DNA of 7,672 nucleotides, taken from assembly GCA_034666705.1 (NCBI GenBank), contig JAXDLH010000084.1:1-7672 (forward strand). Direction: 5' to 3'. The position numbers and the translations under genes are program-made. Positions 1 through 5,182 of the stretch are shown piece after piece; position 1 is the stretch's first letter; each line of letters opens with the position of its first letter. The notes beneath the pieces are model-generated. The model did no database searches. It was not told the origin of the DNA and saw only the letters and a list, made by a program, of their open reading frames with translations. This DNA comes from JAXDLH01 sp034666705. Its GTDB lineage: Bacteria; Chloroflexota; UBA6077; SHYK01.

Positions 1-204
1 CAGTGGCGCATCGTGTTCACGGTGGTCGATCCACGCCGCAACGAGCCCAACCTATGCATCACGGTGCGCAATCTGGACGGGGCTCGCGTCGAGGGCGGCT
101 GCTTCAAGCAAAACGGGACGACGTTCGTCTACAAGGCGGGGACCTTCTATCTCGATATAAACTCCGCCCATATCTGGTCAGTGGCCGTGGAGCAAAACGG
201 TTGA
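1..204 (+). CDS. C-terminal fragment of a beta-rich hypothetical protein
   Basis: The reading frame is open from the first base and ends at TGA 202-204, giving 67 residues of a protein that begins outside the window. The residues alternate in a beta-strand pattern, and the end (GTFYLDINSAHIWSVAVEQ) is a Tyr/Trp-rich closing strand pair. From memory, similar tails (Gly-x-Tyr-Tyr-Leu-x-Ile-Asn-Ser...Trp-x-Val-x-Val) close a small beta-sandwich domain of uncharacterised, often exported proteins in Chloroflexota and relatives. No catalytic motif is visible, and signal or membrane segments cannot be judged without the N-terminus. There are two Cys in the fragment. An internal ATG at position 55 is out of frame, and GTG codons at 13 and 28 are in frame, but a start there would give an implausibly short protein. 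The function is unknown. Confidence 0.6.
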   Translation, partial: QWRIVFTVVDPRRNEPNLCITVRNLDGARVEGGCFKQNGTTFVYKAGTFYLDINSAHIWSVAVEQNG

Positions 205-259
205 TCGTCGACGCGACGAGCGCCACTCCGAAACCCGCCCAATGTGAAGTGAGCGCGTA

Positions 260-289
260 TTGTGTCCGAACTGACACATGTAATATAGA
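260..289 (+). promoter_or_regulatory. Candidate promoter for the receiver gene
   Basis: A possible -35 (TTGTGT, 260-265, three of six consensus bases) is followed by an AT-rich patch (281-287) that stands out from its GC-rich surroundings. It can be read as -10 TATAGA (284-289, spacing 18) or TAATAT (281-286, spacing 15). Both -10 readings match four of six bases. The site is about 75 nt upstream of the chosen start. It is a weak call based on sequence only. Confidence 0.3.
261..278. repeat. Perfect inverted repeat, possible operator
   Basis: TGTGTC (261-266) and GACACA (273-278) are exact reverse complements separated by 6 nt. This spacing is typical of a dimeric helix-turn-helix regulator site. 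The repeat lies in the 161-nt non-coding gap before the receiver gene and overlaps the possible -35 element. A role as operator is inference from position and symmetry. Confidence 0.4.
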
Positions 290-348
290 GCCCGGACGCT
301 ACACTGCTGTGATGTCCTGTCACGCCACGCCGAGGTGGCGCCTGGCGC

Positions 349-355
349 GGGGGAG
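349..355 (+). promoter_or_regulatory. Ribosome binding site that favours the GTG 366 start
   Basis: The purine run GGGGGAG ends 10 nt before GTG 366. The alternative ATG at 312 and GTG at 309 have no comparable purine run at a suitable distance. This site, together with the expected receiver length, decides the start of the response regulator. Confidence 0.45.
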
Positions 356-365
356 TCCCCTTTCC

Positions 366-731
366 GTGCGAGAGAACCCAATCCTCGTGGTCGATGACGA
401 CCCCATGGTACTGGCCGCTATTGAGGCTGCGCTTGCCCTCAGGGGCGCCTGCGTTGTCACCGCGAGCGATGGGCGCGAAGCGGTGCGGCTTGCGGCTGAG
501 CTCCGTCCTTCGCTGGTCCTCCTCGACCTGAATATGCCGGTCATGGACGGTGCGGGCTTTGCGGCGGAAGTGCGCCGCCTTGGCATGGAGATGCCAATCG
601 TGCTCATCAGCGGCGAGGAGAACCTCGACCGCTGGGCTCGCTCACTCGGCGCAGTCGCCTATCTGCGTAAGCCTTTTCCAACCCAGCAGCTCACCTCGCT
701 GGTCGACAAGACGCTCGCCGCGGCAAGCTGA
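366..731 (+). CDS. Stand-alone response regulator receiver domain (CheY-like)
   Basis: This is a single receiver domain of 121 residues that takes a phosphoryl group from a histidine kinase and signals through a conformational change. All the key residues are present: acidic pair D10/D11 (in LVVDDD), phospho-acceptor D54 (LLDLNMP), S82 in LISG as the switch Thr/Ser, aromatic Y99, and K102 in the RKPF motif. The domain fills the whole protein, so there is no DNA-binding or enzymatic output domain. GTG 366 is chosen because it follows a purine-rich ribosome site and leaves almost nothing before the first beta strand. The frame is open far upstream, but the extra residues (for example from ATG 312) do not look like a domain. 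No kinase gene is nearby. The partner and output are unknown; a CheY- or DivK-type shuttle or phosphorelay role is likely. Confidence 0.88.
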   Translation: MRENPILVVDDDPMVLAAIEAALALRGACVVTASDGREAVRLAAELRPSLVLLDLNMPVMDGAGFAAEVRRLGMEMPIVLISGEENLDRWARSLGAVAYLRKPFPTQQLTSLVDKTLAAAS

Positions 732-765
732 CCGTCGCTCGGCGAACTCGCGCGCAGTCAGTCCC

Positions 766-1347
766 TTAGTGGACGACTACGTCGGGAAACACGGCCAGAT
801 CATTGTCGACGATGATCACGAACGTATAGATGCTAGGTGGCAGCAACGCATTGTTGCCATAGTGCAGATCATCTAGCCCCTCGGCCACTCCATACATCGC
901 CATGACTGGCGCCAGTTGGGTCGTGATGCCAGTGGCCTGGTCGGTCATTGCGATGAACGGCATCACATCCGCTTCCGGAGCTCCGGTGGCAAGATCGTAC
1001 ACGTGCGCTTCGATGTGATGGACTGACGCACCGTCGAGGGCAGTCGTCCCAGGTGGTGCCGCGCTCGCCATGCTCATGCCTGCCATCCCGGACATATCCA
1101 TCCCGGCCATTCCCTGATCGGCTTCGCTCGAACCCGGCGTCGACAGCATCACTTCCCCGTCGGTTGCGGCCGCCGCTTCCTCTGGGGTGAGCATCTCCTC
1201 CATCGGGCCAATTTGCAGCACTATGGAGTAGTACTCCGTCCGCTGAGTCACCTGGATGGCGCCTTGCGCAAGCGAAATCCCTGAACGGCCGGCGGTCATC
1301 ATGCTCACCGCGACCGTCAGCGCAATCGCCCGGGCGAGCACGCTCAT
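766..1347 (-). CDS. Secreted Met/His-rich protein, P19/Tp34-like metal-binding candidate
   Basis: The protein has 193 residues. It opens with a Sec signal peptide (R6, hydrophobic 7-20, probable cleavage after SLA at about residue 27), so it is exported. After cleavage a strand containing YYSIVLQIGPMEEM is followed by a linker with six Met in 14 residues (80-93), then HHIEAHVYDL (110-119) and DDLHYGNNALLPP (159-171). The His-x-Glu-Ala strand, the later His-Tyr-Gly-x-Asn segment and the early Met-containing strand follow the order seen in P19/Tp34 periplasmic iron-transport proteins, which bind copper or iron through His and Met. The match is from memory of motifs, not from alignment. The ATG overlaps the TGA of the upstream ferredoxin gene (ATGA), so the two are translationally coupled. 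There is no FTR1-type permease in the window. Alternatively it could be a generic cupredoxin-like or copper-chaperone protein. Confidence 0.72.
   Translation of the reverse strand: MSVLARAIALTVAVSMMTAGRSGISLAQGAIQVTQRTEYYSIVLQIGPMEEMLTPEEAAAATDGEVMLSTPGSSEADQGMAGMDMSGMAGMSMASAAPPGTTALDGASVHHIEAHVYDLATGAPEADVMPFIAMTDQATGITTQLAPVMAMYGVAEGLDDLHYGNNALLPPSIYTFVIIVDNDLAVFPDVVVH
1069..1110 (-). other. Met-rich linker of the P19-like protein
   Basis: This stretch encodes residues 80-93, with the pattern GMAGMDMSGMAGMSM and Met at 80, 83, 85, 88, 91 and 93. Such Met-x-x-Met and Met-x-Met arrays are known copper(I) ligands in periplasmic copper proteins. It sits between the first beta strand and the HHIEAH strand. 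Confidence 0.6.
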
Positions 1348-1688
1348 AGGTCGATCATCCCCGAGTCCAGGATGTCCAGGATCAACTCCTGCAGACCGGG
1401 ATCGACGCGCTCGGTAAGCCGCTCTACCTTGGGACCACCCAGGACGTGGCCGACGATGTCGTCCAGGTCTTCTTCTTTGACCCCGGCGTACCAGGTCCCC
1501 TCCGGGTAGAGGACGAGGTTCGGGCCGTCCTCGCAGCCACCGAAACAGAGGTAGGTTTTGATCTTTACGTCGCTGCCGGCAGCCTCGAGGCGCTGCTGGA
1601 TACCTTCAATGTTTTTCTGGGCCCCGCGATAGGCACAATCCACGTTCGTGCACACGATCACCGAGGCGATCTCATTGCTGCGCGCCAT
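1344..1688 (-). CDS. Thioredoxin-like [2Fe-2S] ferredoxin
   Basis: This 114-residue protein resembles the thioredoxin-fold [2Fe-2S] ferredoxins, the family related to the NuoE subunit of complex I. It carries one cluster and is expected to act as a cytoplasmic electron carrier. The four cluster cysteines are C13 and C18 (VCTNVDC) and C48 and C52 (CFGGC). They are followed by the family's GP segment and a YPEGTWY motif at residues 61-67. Residues 85-114 form a charged helical tail. ATG 1688 is chosen because GGAGGGG (1698-1692) lies just upstream; GTG 1706 would add six residues but lacks a good ribosome site. There is no signal peptide. Its TGA overlaps the ATG of the P19-like gene, so the two are made together, although the ferredoxin should stay in the cytoplasm and its partner is exported. 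The redox partner is unknown. Confidence 0.88.
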   Translation of the reverse strand: MARSNEIASVIVCTNVDCAYRGAQKNIEGIQQRLEAAGSDVKIKTYLCFGGCEDGPNLVLYPEGTWYAGVKEEDLDDIVGHVLGGPKVERLTERVDPGLQELILDILDSGMIDL

Positions 1689-1691
1689 TAA

Positions 1692-1698
1692 CCCCTCC
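1692..1698 (-). promoter_or_regulatory. Strong ribosome binding site of the ferredoxin gene
   Basis: Read on the minus strand this is GGAGGGG, ending 3 nt before ATG 1688, with the GGAGG core 5 nt away. It decides the start in favour of ATG 1688 over the upstream GTG 1706. Confidence 0.65.
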
Positions 1699-1884
1699 GT
1701 CTCCACGCGTTCCGGCCGGCGCTCTCGTCCACCGGGCTGGGTGAGAAACGGCCATCAACTCCAATTTTCGCATGAGACGGCGATTGAGCGCCGCCCGTGC
1801 AATAACCCGTACGATAAACGGTCGGCTGCGCCTGGCAATTCCCCGCCTTCGGGGCTCGCAGGTGCGACGGGCATGCGGTATATC

Positions 1885-1892
1885 GAGGGAGG
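1885..1892 (+). promoter_or_regulatory. Ribosome binding site of the deacetylase gene
   Basis: GAGGGAGG ends 5 nt before GTG 1898, an almost ideal arrangement. It decides the start in favour of this GTG, although the frame stays open back to an ATG at 1772 whose basic, Arg-rich residues do not resemble the family. Confidence 0.65.
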
Positions 1893-1897
1893 CTCCG

Positions 1898-2764
1898 GTG
1901 GAGAACGAGCGTTATCCGTACTGGCCGCTCCCTGAGCGGCCAGCGATCCGTTGGCCCAACGACGCGCGCGTGGCGTTCTGGATCATCCCCAACATCGAGC
2001 ATTTTCGCATTGACGGGCGCTTCGAGGGAACCCGGGGCGCGCCCGACGTCTACAACTTCGCCGCCCGCGACTATGGGAGCCGCGTCGGCATCTGGCGCAT
2101 CATGGACGTCTTCGACAAACATCAGGTGCGCGCCACCGTGGCGCTGAACTCCGACGTGTGCCGCTTCGAGCCGCAGATCATTCGCGCGGGCGAAGAGCGT
2201 AAGTGGGAGTGGATGGGTCACGGCATCTCCAACTCCCAGAGCCTGGTGGGAATGGCAGAGGCAGAGGAGCGCGCCACCATCCGGACCGTCGTCGACACGA
2301 TCACCCAGCATACGGGTCGCCCCCCGCAAGGGTGGCTCGGACCCGGCCTTGGCGAGACCTTCAATACGCCAGACCTCCTCGCCGAGGCCGGGATTCGCTA
2401 CGTCTGCGATTGGTGTGCCGACGACCAGCCATTCCCGATGCGCGTTCGCTCAGGCCAAATGATCTCGGTCCCCTACGCCCTCGAGTTCAATGACATCCCG
2501 ATCTTCGCGCGGAAGGGCCAGAATCCGGAGGAGTTCTACCGGGCCATCTGCGACCAACTCGACGTGCTCTACGAGGACGGCGCCAGGAGCGGTCGAGTCA
2601 TGGCGATTGCCATCCACCCATTCCTCTCCGGGCACCCGCATCGCGCACGCTGGCTGGACCGGGCGCTGGAGTACATCACCACCCACGAAGGCGTCTGGGT
2701 AACGACTGGCGGCGAGATCGCCGCCTGGTACTACGACCACTATTACGACGAGGCGTCGAAGTAG
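1898..2764 (+). CDS. Polysaccharide deacetylase family protein, PuuE-like
   Basis: The protein has 288 residues and no signal peptide, so it is probably cytoplasmic. It matches the carbohydrate esterase 4 (NodB) fold in the branch containing the PuuE allantoinase. Features in order: RWPNDARVAF (18-27), typical of the branch's first strand; DYGSRVGIWRIMDVFDKH (58-75), the most diagnostic block; MGHGISNS (106-113); GWLGPG, then a Cys-rich WCADDQPFPM segment; IAIHPFLSGHPHRARW (237-252); and a closing EGVWVTTGGEIAAWY (264-278). The usual CE4 motifs are altered. The Asp-Asp of motif 1 is replaced by Asn-Ile-Glu (32-34), and the second His of the metal-binding HxxxH is Asn112. PuuE is reported to work without metal, so this fits that branch. 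The substrate could be allantoin, another cyclic amide or an N-acetyl sugar. No purine-catabolism neighbours are visible, so I assign no gene symbol. Confidence 0.82.
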   Translation: MENERYPYWPLPERPAIRWPNDARVAFWIIPNIEHFRIDGRFEGTRGAPDVYNFAARDYGSRVGIWRIMDVFDKHQVRATVALNSDVCRFEPQIIRAGEERKWEWMGHGISNSQSLVGMAEAEERATIRTVVDTITQHTGRPPQGWLGPGLGETFNTPDLLAEAGIRYVCDWCADDQPFPMRVRSGQMISVPYALEFNDIPIFARKGQNPEEFYRAICDQLDVLYEDGARSGRVMAIAIHPFLSGHPHRARWLDRALEYITTHEGVWVTTGGEIAAWYYDHYYDEASK

Positions 2765-2947
2765 CGCTCGGTCGATCGTGGCCCCGTCGCTCTTCCACGT
2801 CAGTACCAAGCGGGGGGTGAGGCCTTGCGCTACCGTCGTTCCGTCGATATCGTGCGACGAGTTTGGGACCAGGCGGGTCCCGCGACGTCGCGGCTTTCGG
2901 AAGGGCCCTCCGGGGTTATGGCTGCTTTCGTCGCTCGGCTCGCGAGC
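2765..2947. other. Convergent intergenic region with inverted repeats
   Basis: The deacetylase (plus) and lipoprotein (minus) genes converge on these 183 nt. No ORF here looks like a protein. The region holds a 6-bp stem GGGACC-AGGCG-GGTCCC (2865-2881) immediately next to a 14-bp palindrome (2880-2893), then a further GC-rich palindrome AGGGCCCT (2902-2909). These could act as a bidirectional transcription stop without a T tract, but no canonical intrinsic terminator is present. Confidence 0.4.
2880..2893. repeat. 14-bp perfect palindrome
   Basis: CCGCGACGTCGCGG reads the same on both strands. Its 12-bp core CGCGACGTCGCG recurs at 3008-3019. A protein-binding site, a DNA-methylation context or a chance effect of high GC are all possible. 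Confidence 0.5.
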
Positions 2948-3670
2948 TCAGACTCCCGTCGAGCGCTGCCTCGGGGCCGAAGGAGCAACACTGCGGTCGA
3001 GCTGCGCCGCGACGTCGCGAGCGAGCGAGTAGGTGTCTGGGAGGCGCGCCTTGGTCTGCTGGGCCACCGTCGCCACAACCGCGACGCTGTTGCCTGAAAC
3101 GAACGTGACGCCGTAGAGCTGCCACAATTCGCCCTCGGAACGATATTGGATACCCGACCACCAGTAGTTCCTGCCGACTGCCGGCCCTCGCACATTGCCT
3201 GCGCTCCTGATGTCGACCAGGCCGCGAGACGTCTCGATATAACTCTCGAGAAAACCGCGCAGGCGAACCTCGTCAAGCTGTTTCGGCAGGCCCTTATCTG
3301 CGGTAAAGACCATGATCATGGCCTTGTATAGGCCAGTCCCGGTATGCGTGCTCGCCAGATCGCGCGTGTACTTCGTGACATGGTAGCTTGCACCCTCGTC
3401 CGAGGCGTCCTCTTCATCCTCGATCTGCCACGTTAGCTGAACGTCGTCGAGACTGAGCGGCTCCAGGTTGTTGTCCGTCACGGCAGCCAGCGCGACCGCA
3501 GTCGCTCGATCGTCAGTCCGCTGCTGGAGGTCACCAGCACGATTCGACGTGCCTCCACTGCTGCAGCCGACCAGGAATTGTGCGATCAGGAGCAGGGCGA
3601 TGGCCATAGAAAGGCGCGAGTACCGACTGCGACCGGAAGGTGCGGTGAGATCGAGGTGTGGCAGGATCAT
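2948..3670 (-). CDS. Lipoprotein of unknown function
   Basis: The protein has 240 residues. An Arg-rich n-region (GRSRYSR) precedes a hydrophobic core (AIALLLIAQF) and the lipobox LVGC, so C36 should be lipidated and the protein anchored to the outer face of the cytoplasmic membrane. The mature part starts with a Gly/Ser linker. An acidic patch (IEDEEDASDE) and an alternating alpha/beta region with YWWSGIQYRSEG and WQLYGVTFVSGNSVAVVATV follow. The late strand pattern recalls PsbP/LpqN-like actinobacterial lipoproteins, but I would not assign it. ATG 3670 is chosen because GGAG lies 7 nt upstream and it keeps the positive n-region; ATG 3733 lacks a ribosome site, and ATG 3607 would remove all positive charge. 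It follows the CoA-transferase on the same strand after a 212-nt gap, so it is probably transcribed separately. Confidence 0.75.
   Translation of the reverse strand: MILPHLDLTAPSGRSRYSRLSMAIALLLIAQFLVGCSSGGTSNRAGDLQQRTDDRATAVALAAVTDNNLEPLSLDDVQLTWQIEDEEDASDEGASYHVTKYTRDLASTHTGTGLYKAMIMVFTADKGLPKQLDEVRLRGFLESYIETSRGLVDIRSAGNVRGPAVGRNYWWSGIQYRSEGELWQLYGVTFVSGNSVAVVATVAQQTKARLPDTYSLARDVAAQLDRSVAPSAPRQRSTGV
3008..3019. repeat. Second copy of the 12-bp palindrome
   Basis: CGCGACGTCGCG is identical to the core of the 2880-2893 palindrome. This copy lies inside the lipoprotein gene, where it encodes part of the Arg-Asp-Val-Ala segment near the C-terminus. That coding constraint means it could be incidental. 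Confidence 0.45.
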
Positions 3671-3677
3671 GCTCAGG

Positions 3678-3681
3678 CTCC
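3678..3681 (-). promoter_or_regulatory. Ribosome binding site that favours the ATG 3670 start
   Basis: Read on the minus strand this is GGAG, 7 nt before ATG 3670. The upstream in-frame ATG 3733 has no equivalent site. Confidence 0.45.
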
Positions 3682-3780
3682 AATTCTGAACGCACGGGGG
3701 GACGGGCGTGGGTATTTTGGTCGGTGCAGCCATCGCTTGTATTCGTTAATGGACGACTGCGTCGCACGGAGATCTACACA

Positions 3781-3807
3781 ATGAGCACAGAGGTCGCGCG
3801 CAAGTAG
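3781..3807 (+). CDS. Possible 8-codon leader-like ORF
   Basis: ATG 3781 to TAG 3807 encodes MSTEVARK. GGAG (3768-3771) lies 9 nt upstream, so it could be translated. It is antisense to nothing known and sits 38 nt before an intrinsic terminator hairpin on the same strand. There is no run of a regulatory amino acid. No structural gene follows on this strand, so a classical attenuator role is unlikely. It may simply be chance. Confidence 0.15.
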   Translation: MSTEVARK

Positions 3808-3842
3808 TGTAAATCATCAGTCGGTCCCACATTTATCATCGG

Positions 3843-3868
3843 TTGCACAGCCAAGCTGTGTAGTTTTT
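3843..3868 (+). terminator. Intrinsic terminator on the plus strand
   Basis: A perfect 6-bp stem CACAGC-CAA-GCTGTG (3846-3860) extends to nine pairs when two G-U wobbles and one U-A pair are counted, and is followed by TTTTT (3864-3868). This is the standard form for a transcript read on the plus strand. On the minus strand the hairpin lies 22 nt after the CoA-transferase stop but has no T tract on that side, so it could only weakly serve that gene. No recognised plus-strand gene ends here. Confidence 0.5.
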
Positions 3869-3882
3869 CACTACCGCCGCCT

Positions 3883-5118
3883 CTAAATAACGCCATCGGC
3901 GCGAAGCGCATCGTACTCGGCGTCAGGGAGACCAAGGATGCCCTTATATACCTCTTCGTTGTGGGCACCGAGCGGCGGTCCGATCCATTCGGTTGCAGTG
4001 GGTGTCGCGCTGAACTTCGGCACGATTCCGGGGATCTTCAGCACTCCGATCCCGGGAGCCTCGACCTCTTCGATCATGTCACGCGCCGCATACTGCGGGT
4101 CGGCCACGATATCGGCCACGCTATAGATCGGACCGACGGGCACGCCGGCCGCCTCCAACACGCGCGTGCACTCTTCTAACGGATGCTGCGAGCTCCACGC
4201 TGCGATCAGGCCGTCGAGATACGCCGCCTCGGCCGAGCGACCCGTATTGTCGGCGTAGTGCGGGTCAGCAGCCACCTCCGAGTGGCCGATTGCCTCCATC
4301 AAACGCTTGAAGATGGAGTCGCTGTTGCCCCCGATGATCACGTGCTTTCCGTCAGCGCACGGATACGTATTGGAGGGGGTGATGCCGGGCATGGCCGCGC
4401 CGGCGCGCTCGCGCACGACCCCCGCAAAGTCGTATTCGGAGAGCATGCTCTCCATGAGGGCGAATACGGCCTCGTACAGCGCGACATCGACGAGCTGCCC
4501 CTCACCCGTACCGCCGTTGTCGCGGTTGAACACCGCAGTGAGCGCACCGATCACGGCAAAAAGGCCCGCGATAGAGTCGCCGATGCTCACGCCAACTCGG
4601 ACCGGCGGCAGCTCCGGGTACCCGGTTATGTAACGCAACCCCGCAATGGACTCCGCAATGGACGCGAAGCCCGGCTTGTCACGGCTCGGGCCCGTCTGTC
4701 CGTAGCCAGATATCCGTACCATGACGAGGCGCGGGTTTAGGGCATGCAGCTCCTCCCACCCGAGCCCCCACCGTTCGAGCGTGCCCGGCCGGAAGTTCTC
4801 CACCAGCACGTCGGCGCGGGCGGCAAGCCGTCGCGCAAGCTCCTGCCCCTTCGGATGACGCAGGTCGAGGGTAATGCTGCGTTTGTTGCGCGCTTGCGCG
4901 TACCACCAGAGCGACGTGCCCTCGTGCACCATGCGCCAGAGCCTCAGGGGATCGCCGCCCTCGGGCGGCTCGATCTTAATCACCTCGGCGCCGTATTCGG
5001 CGAGCAACCGCGCCGCATACGGACCGGCGATCAGCGAGCCCAGCTCCAACACGCGCAGGCCACCGAGCGGGCGCCTTGGCTGCGATTCGGGCTGCGGCGC
5101 TGGCACATCATTCGGCAT
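3883..5118 (-). CDS. CaiB/BaiF family III CoA-transferase
   Basis: This 411-residue protein has the normal length for family III (formyl-CoA/carnitine type) enzymes, which move CoA between carboxylic acids through an aspartyl-CoA intermediate; a racemase subgroup (AMACR) shares the fold. Diagnostic blocks in order: LGGLRVLELGSLIAGPYA (18-35); YGAEVIKIEPPEGGDPLR (42-59); RNKRSITLDLRHPKG (77-91); ADVLVENFRPGTLERWGLGW (102-121); SGYGQTGP (137-144); and VGVSIGDSIAGL (175-186), with D181 as the expected catalytic aspartate. GEGQLVDVALYEAVF and the DPQYAARDMI block near the C-terminus also fit. It is soluble and cytoplasmic. ATG 5118 is preferred to GTG 5148 because GGAG lies 8 nt upstream. It follows the glycosyltransferase pair by 64 nt on the same strand. 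The acid substrate cannot be read from the sequence. Confidence 0.92.
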   Translation of the reverse strand: MPNDVPAPQPESQPRRPLGGLRVLELGSLIAGPYAARLLAEYGAEVIKIEPPEGGDPLRLWRMVHEGTSLWWYAQARNKRSITLDLRHPKGQELARRLAARADVLVENFRPGTLERWGLGWEELHALNPRLVMVRISGYGQTGPSRDKPGFASIAESIAGLRYITGYPELPPVRVGVSIGDSIAGLFAVIGALTAVFNRDNGGTGEGQLVDVALYEAVFALMESMLSEYDFAGVVRERAGAAMPGITPSNTYPCADGKHVIIGGNSDSIFKRLMEAIGHSEVAADPHYADNTGRSAEAAYLDGLIAAWSSQHPLEECTRVLEAAGVPVGPIYSVADIVADPQYAARDMIEEVEAPGIGVLKIPGIVPKFSATPTATEWIGPPLGAHNEEVYKGILGLPDAEYDALRADGVI

Positions 5119-5126
5119 ACCTGCTT

Positions 5127-5130
5127 CTCC
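5127..5130 (-). promoter_or_regulatory. Ribosome binding site that favours the ATG 5118 start
   Basis: Read on the minus strand this is GGAG, 8 nt before ATG 5118. The upstream in-frame GTG 5148 has no purine-rich site in front of it. Confidence 0.45.
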
Positions 5131-5182
5131 AATAGGGGCGTGAGCCACGAAGCCGCGACACTGTACCGCACGCGAGTCCGGG

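Larger units (their letters stand above)
1689..1897. other. Divergent intergenic region with a small hairpin
   Basis: This 209-nt gap separates the ferredoxin gene (minus) from the deacetylase gene (plus), so it should hold promoters for both. I see no convincing -35/-10 pair on either strand; a TTGAGC at 1784-1789 has no good partner. A perfect 5-bp stem with a 4-nt loop (CCCCG-CCTT-CGGGG, 1841-1854) lies about 43 nt before the deacetylase start and could form in its leader RNA. There is no T tract after it, so it is not a standard terminator. Confidence 0.4.
3671..3882. other. Intergenic region between CoA-transferase and lipoprotein genes
   Basis: This 212-nt gap is more AT-rich than the genes around it. 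It should hold the lipoprotein promoter on the minus strand, but I see no good -35/-10 pair. It also contains the plus-strand terminator and the tiny ORF described separately. CTACACA (3774-3780) is the exact reverse complement of TGTGTAG (3857-3863), so a long-range pairing that competes with the terminator stem is possible. Confidence 0.4.

Noticed and set aside
3..365. N-terminal extension of the receiver gene back to the window start
   Set aside because: The upstream residues overlap the tail of the first protein in another frame, look non-protein-like, and receivers are about 120 residues long. GTG 366 has the better ribosome site.
732..765. Terminator in the convergent gap between the receiver and the P19-like gene
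   Set aside because: The 34 nt contain only weak GC-rich self-complementarity and no T tract on either strand.
1772..1897. Upstream ATG start for the deacetylase
   Set aside because: The extra 42 residues are Arg-rich and unlike the family, and GTG 1898 has a near-perfect ribosome site.
1764..2010. Direct repeat ATTTTCGCAT at 1764-1773 and 2001-2010
   Set aside because: Ten bases with divergent flanks, one copy encoding His-Phe-Arg-Ile in the deacetylase; best explained by chance.
2830..3276. Minus-strand frame of 148 codons overlapping the lipoprotein end
   Set aside because: It is dominated by Arg and Ser, lacks a motif and overlaps the lipoprotein frame, which has a clear lipobox.
4183..4740. 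Plus-strand frame of 185 codons opposite the CoA-transferase
   Set aside because: His/Arg/Val-rich translation with no motif, fully antisense to a gene with all the family III blocks.
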